A DNA stretch of 64,000 nucleotides, taken from positions 18,380 to 82,379 of the forward strand of contig NZ_JAULSC010000020.1 in NCBI RefSeq assembly GCF_030518195.1, written 5' to 3'. The DNA is from Nocardioides cremeus. GTDB taxonomy: Bacteria; Actinomycetota; Actinomycetes; Propionibacteriales; Nocardioidaceae. The translations under genes and the position numbers were made by a program. Below the pieces are notes generated by a model. It did not search any database and was not told where the DNA came from. It saw only the letters and a list, made by a program, of their open reading frames with translations. This document shows, piece after piece, positions 61,873 through 64,000 of this stretch (position 1 is the first letter of the stretch; each line of letters starts with the position of its first letter).

Positions 61873-63068
61873 GCACCGCGCACCCGCGCGGCGTCGCCGT
61901 CGCCGGGGTGGGCATGCACCCGTGGGGCAAGTGGGGCCGCAGCTTCGTGCAGTACGGCGTGCACGCCGCCCGCCAGGCGCTCGGCGACGCGGGCGTCCCG
62001 TGGACCGACGTCGACCTGGTGGTCGGCGGCGAGACCGTGCGCAACGGCTACGCCGGCTACGTCGCCGGCTCCACGTTCGCCCAGGCGCTGGGCTGGAACG
62101 GTGCGCGGATCGCGACGTCGTACGCCGCCTGCGCCACCGGTGCCCAGGCCCTCGACACCGCGCGGGCCCGGATCCTCGCCGGGCTGTGCGAGGTGGCGCT
62201 GGTGGTCGGCGCCGACACCACGCCCAAGGGCTTCCTGGCCCCTAACGCCGGTGAGCGCTGGGACGACCCCGACTGGCTGCGCTTCCGGCTGGTGGGCATG
62301 ACCAACCCGGCCTACTTCGCGATGTACGCGCGCCGGCGGATGGACCTCTACGGCGCGACGCCCGAGGACTTCGCGCAGGTGAAGGTGAAGAACTCGCGGC
62401 ACGGACTGGCCAACCCGAACGCCCGCTACCGCAAGCAGGTCAGCGTCGCCGACGTGCTGGCCAGCGCGGTGGTCAGCGACCCGCTGCACCTGCTCGACAT
62501 CTGCGCGACCTCCGACGGTGCCGCCGCCGTGGTGCTCGTCTCCGACGACTACGCCCGCCGGCACGGCCTCGACGAGGCGGTGCGGATGAGCGCCGTCTCC
62601 ACGGTCACGCCGACCTTCCCGAACACCGTCCTCGACATGCCGCTGCTCTCCACCGACGCCAGCGGCGGGCACGAGCCCGCGCACACCTTCAAGGAGTCGT
62701 TGGCCGTCGCGGCCTACGAGGAGGCCGGCATCGGTCCCGAGGACGTCGACGTCGCCGAGGTCTACGACCTCTCGACTGCCCTCGAGCTCGACTGGATCGA
62801 GGACCTCGGCCTGTGCAAGCGCGGCGAGGCCGAGTCCCTGCTCAGGGCGGGGGAGACCACGATCGGTGGGCGGATGCCCGTCAACCCGTCGGGAGGCCTG
62901 GCCTGCTTCGGCGAGGCCGTGCCCGCCCAGGCCCTCGCCCAGGTCTGCGAGCTGACCTGGCAGCTGCGTGGGCAGGCCGAGGGTCGTCAGGTCGAGGGGG
63001 CACGGGTCGGCATCACCGCCAACCAGGGCCTCTTCGGCCACGGCTCCGCGGTGGTCCTGGTCCGTTAG
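61869..63068 (+). CDS. Thiolase-family/lipid-transfer (SCP2-type) protein
   Basis: 399 aa, GTG within the DUF35 stop. Thiolase fold with 'VAVAGVGMHPWGKWG' start, the Cys region 'ATSYAACATGAQALDTAR' near residue 90, 'AVVSDPLHLLDICATSDGAAAVVL', and 'NPSGGLACFGEAVPA' and 'TANQGLFGHGSAVVLV' at the C-terminus. This is the SCP-2/Ltp-type subgroup, where members act as thiolases or retro-aldolases (Ltp2). The substrate is likely an acyl- or steroid-CoA, given DUF35 and the operator. Its stop overlaps the stop of the opposing GNAT gene. Confidence 0.88.
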   Translation: MSTAHPRGVAVAGVGMHPWGKWGRSFVQYGVHAARQALGDAGVPWTDVDLVVGGETVRNGYAGYVAGSTFAQALGWNGARIATSYAACATGAQALDTARARILAGLCEVALVVGADTTPKGFLAPNAGERWDDPDWLRFRLVGMTNPAYFAMYARRRMDLYGATPEDFAQVKVKNSRHGLANPNARYRKQVSVADVLASAVVSDPLHLLDICATSDGAAAVVLVSDDYARRHGLDEAVRMSAVSTVTPTFPNTVLDMPLLSTDASGGHEPAHTFKESLAVAAYEEAGIGPEDVDVAEVYDLSTALELDWIEDLGLCKRGEAESLLRAGETTIGGRMPVNPSGGLACFGEAVPAQALAQVCELTWQLRGQAEGRQVEGARVGITANQGLFGHGSAVVLVR

Positions 63069-63607
63069 AGGAGCCCGGCGAGCCCGGTGGGGGAGGGCAG
63101 CACCATCAGCAGCAGGTCGGCCTCGCTCTCGGGCAGCCACGGCGGCCGGATGCTGCCGACCTGGCGCCAGCCGCGGTGCCGGTAGACGTCGATGGCGGTG
63201 CCGTGGTCGGTGACCACGTCGAGCACGGGGGTGCGCCCCTGCTCGTGCAGCCAGGCCACCGCGGTGTCGAGCAGCAGGCCGCCGATCCCGGTGCCCCGCA
63301 CGGACAGGTCGGTGAAGAGCACCTCGACGATGCCGAGGCCGGCGGTGTCGTCGACGGTGAGCGCGTCGAGGAAGGCCCGCTCGACGTCGCCGCGCGGGCG
63401 GCCCACGCCCACGTGCCCGACGACGCGTCCGTCGAGGACCGCCACCCAGGCGCGCTCCTGCCCGTCGCGCTCGATGAACTGCTCGACCGGGAAGGGCAGC
63501 GGCCAGCGCATCGGGTACGACGACGTGGGCTGCTGCTCGCCGAGCGAGCGCACCAGCGTGGGCAGGTCGCAGCGCTCGCGGGGACGCACGACGGGGGAGG
63601 GGAGCAC
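63065..63607 (-). CDS. GNAT-family N-acetyltransferase
   Basis: 180 aa from GTG 63607. One GNAT domain: 'AWVAVLDGRVVGHVGVGRP', 'LFTDLSVRGTGIGGLLLDTAVA' (acetyl-CoA loop R-G-T-G-I-G near 126-131) and 'AIDVYRHRGWRQVGSIR'. Substrate unknown. The stops of this gene (TAA) and the thiolase gene (TAG) share the four bases TTAG, so the two transcripts converge with no gap. Confidence 0.82.
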   Translation of the reverse strand: MLPSPVVRPRERCDLPTLVRSLGEQQPTSSYPMRWPLPFPVEQFIERDGQERAWVAVLDGRVVGHVGVGRPRGDVERAFLDALTVDDTAGLGIVEVLFTDLSVRGTGIGGLLLDTAVAWLHEQGRTPVLDVVTDHGTAIDVYRHRGWRQVGSIRPPWLPESEADLLLMVLPSPTGLAGLL

Positions 63608-63669
63608 CGCGCCATCCTGCCCTCGCGAGCCCCGCCGGGCGGCCTCCCCGGGGGTGGGAACGCCTCGAA

Positions 63670-63699
63670 TTGACGCTTCCGGGACAGCCGACCTAATGT
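63670..63699 (+). promoter_or_regulatory. rRNA operon promoter P1
   Basis: TTGACG (63670-63675) and TAATGT (63694-63699) with an 18-bp spacer. The -35 is identical to that of P2 and the area is unusually AT-rich for this window. The boxA-like leader 250 bp downstream ties it to the rRNA operon. Confidence 0.65.
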
Positions 63700-63858
63700 T
63701 CTTCTCGTTGCCCCGGCAGCCGGCCGAGAGGCCCGGCCGGAGCAGCAGCAGGACCCGAGGCAACCGCCTCAGACTTCCAGCAGCAGGACTCGCTGGCAGG
63801 TCTGTCGGTGTGCCTGGGGGCGGATGCTCGCCAGCCGAGTATCGCGCAGCTCCTCGAG

Positions 63859-63887
63859 TTGACGCGGTACACCCGGACGGGTAAGTT
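63859..63887 (+). promoter_or_regulatory. rRNA operon promoter P2
   Basis: TTGACG (63859-63864) and TAAGTT (63882-63887) with a 17-bp spacer. A close match to strong sigma-A-type promoters and shares its -35 with P1, 189 bp upstream. Confidence 0.7.
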
Positions 63888-64000
63888 TCTGCAGGTTGCC
63901 CCGCCGCTGGTGCCGAGAGGTGCTGGGACGGTGTGCGTCTGATTCTTGAGAACTCAACAGTGTGTCATAGTCGACGAATTAGTTTGTTATGCCCCGTCGA
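63888..64000 (+). ncRNA. Leader of an rRNA operon (16S beyond window edge)
   Basis: CTTGAGAACTCAACAGTGTG (63945-63964) is the boxA-like antitermination segment found before 16S rRNA in many actinobacteria. The base composition turns AT-rich afterwards (GACGAATTAGTTTGTTATG). The 16S gene itself is not inside the window. Between 63608 and 63887 no gene is seen, only the two promoters and GC-rich spacer. Confidence 0.7.

Overview
The window is high-GC actinobacterial chromosome. Codons are GC-ending, GTG starts are common, and several genes lack a ribosome binding site and instead have a TANNNT box 6-8 nt before the start, as in leaderless actinobacterial mRNAs. The gene order (rplM-rpsI-glmM ... 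coaA/glmS-acpS ... nnrD-alr-hydrolase-tsaE ... mfd-lipoprotein-mazG ... eno-divIC-DUF501-ppx) is the actinobacterial core order. Gene content and repeat types look most like Nocardioides/Nocardioidaceae; that assignment is inference, since no 16S sequence falls in the window.

Layout. 0-9.7 kb: accessory and stress genes, including three STAS-domain proteins, a Mug-type DNA glycosylase, a cysteine hydrolase, a Rossmann-like protein of unknown role, a BASS transporter, an APP1-type phosphatase and an NDH-like flavoprotein. 9.9-19.7 kb: a secreted Pro/Thr-rich protein, a GlsB-type membrane protein, an RlmC/RlmD-type rRNA methyltransferase, an ABC-F ATPase overlapping a double-GNAT protein, an HtrA protease and an acyl-CoA ligase. 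19.8-30.3 kb: HAD phosphatase, citrate synthase, ribosomal proteins L13 and S9, then glmM, an ABC exporter, coaA, glmS and acpS; this covers amino-sugar, CoA and ACP supply for envelope and lipid synthesis. 30.4-34.3 kb: an accessory block between acpS and nnrD holding a frameshifted secreted amidase with dockerin-like and cohesin-like modules, and an AbiEi/DUF559-like gene bracketed by two 12-bp-repeat hairpin elements. 34.3-44.8 kb: nnrD, alr, a hydrolase, a GNAT-TsaE fusion, mfd, a SurA-like lipoprotein and mazG. 44.8-47.6 kb: a second accessory block (YbdK-type ligase and an amidase) with 22-bp repeat arrays, between mazG and eno. 47.7-51.4 kb: eno, divIC-like, DUF501, ppx/gppA. 51.4-59.8 kb: redox and DNA-repair genes (Zn-ADH, Rieske flavoprotein, HhH-GPD protein, UdgB), ACT protein, peptide deformylase, an unusual tRNA with anticodon UAA, a BAX-inhibitor-like protein and a GDSL esterase. 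59.9-64 kb: cystathionine beta-synthase, a DUF35/thiolase pair behind a KstR-like operator, a GNAT protein, and two tandem promoters plus the leader of an rRNA operon whose 16S gene lies beyond the right edge.

The most unusual signals are structural. Two unrelated short-period repeat families (22 bp and 12 bp) sit at gene 3' ends, begin at or next to stop codons, form inverted pairs, and bracket accessory genes that interrupt otherwise conserved synteny. Other points worth attention are the dockerin-amidase-cohesin architecture with a 1-nt deletion, the class-I-shaped tRNA-Leu(UAA), the KstR-like operator, loss of the expected phospho-serine in two of three STAS proteins, and the string GTACGCC recurring in different reading frames.
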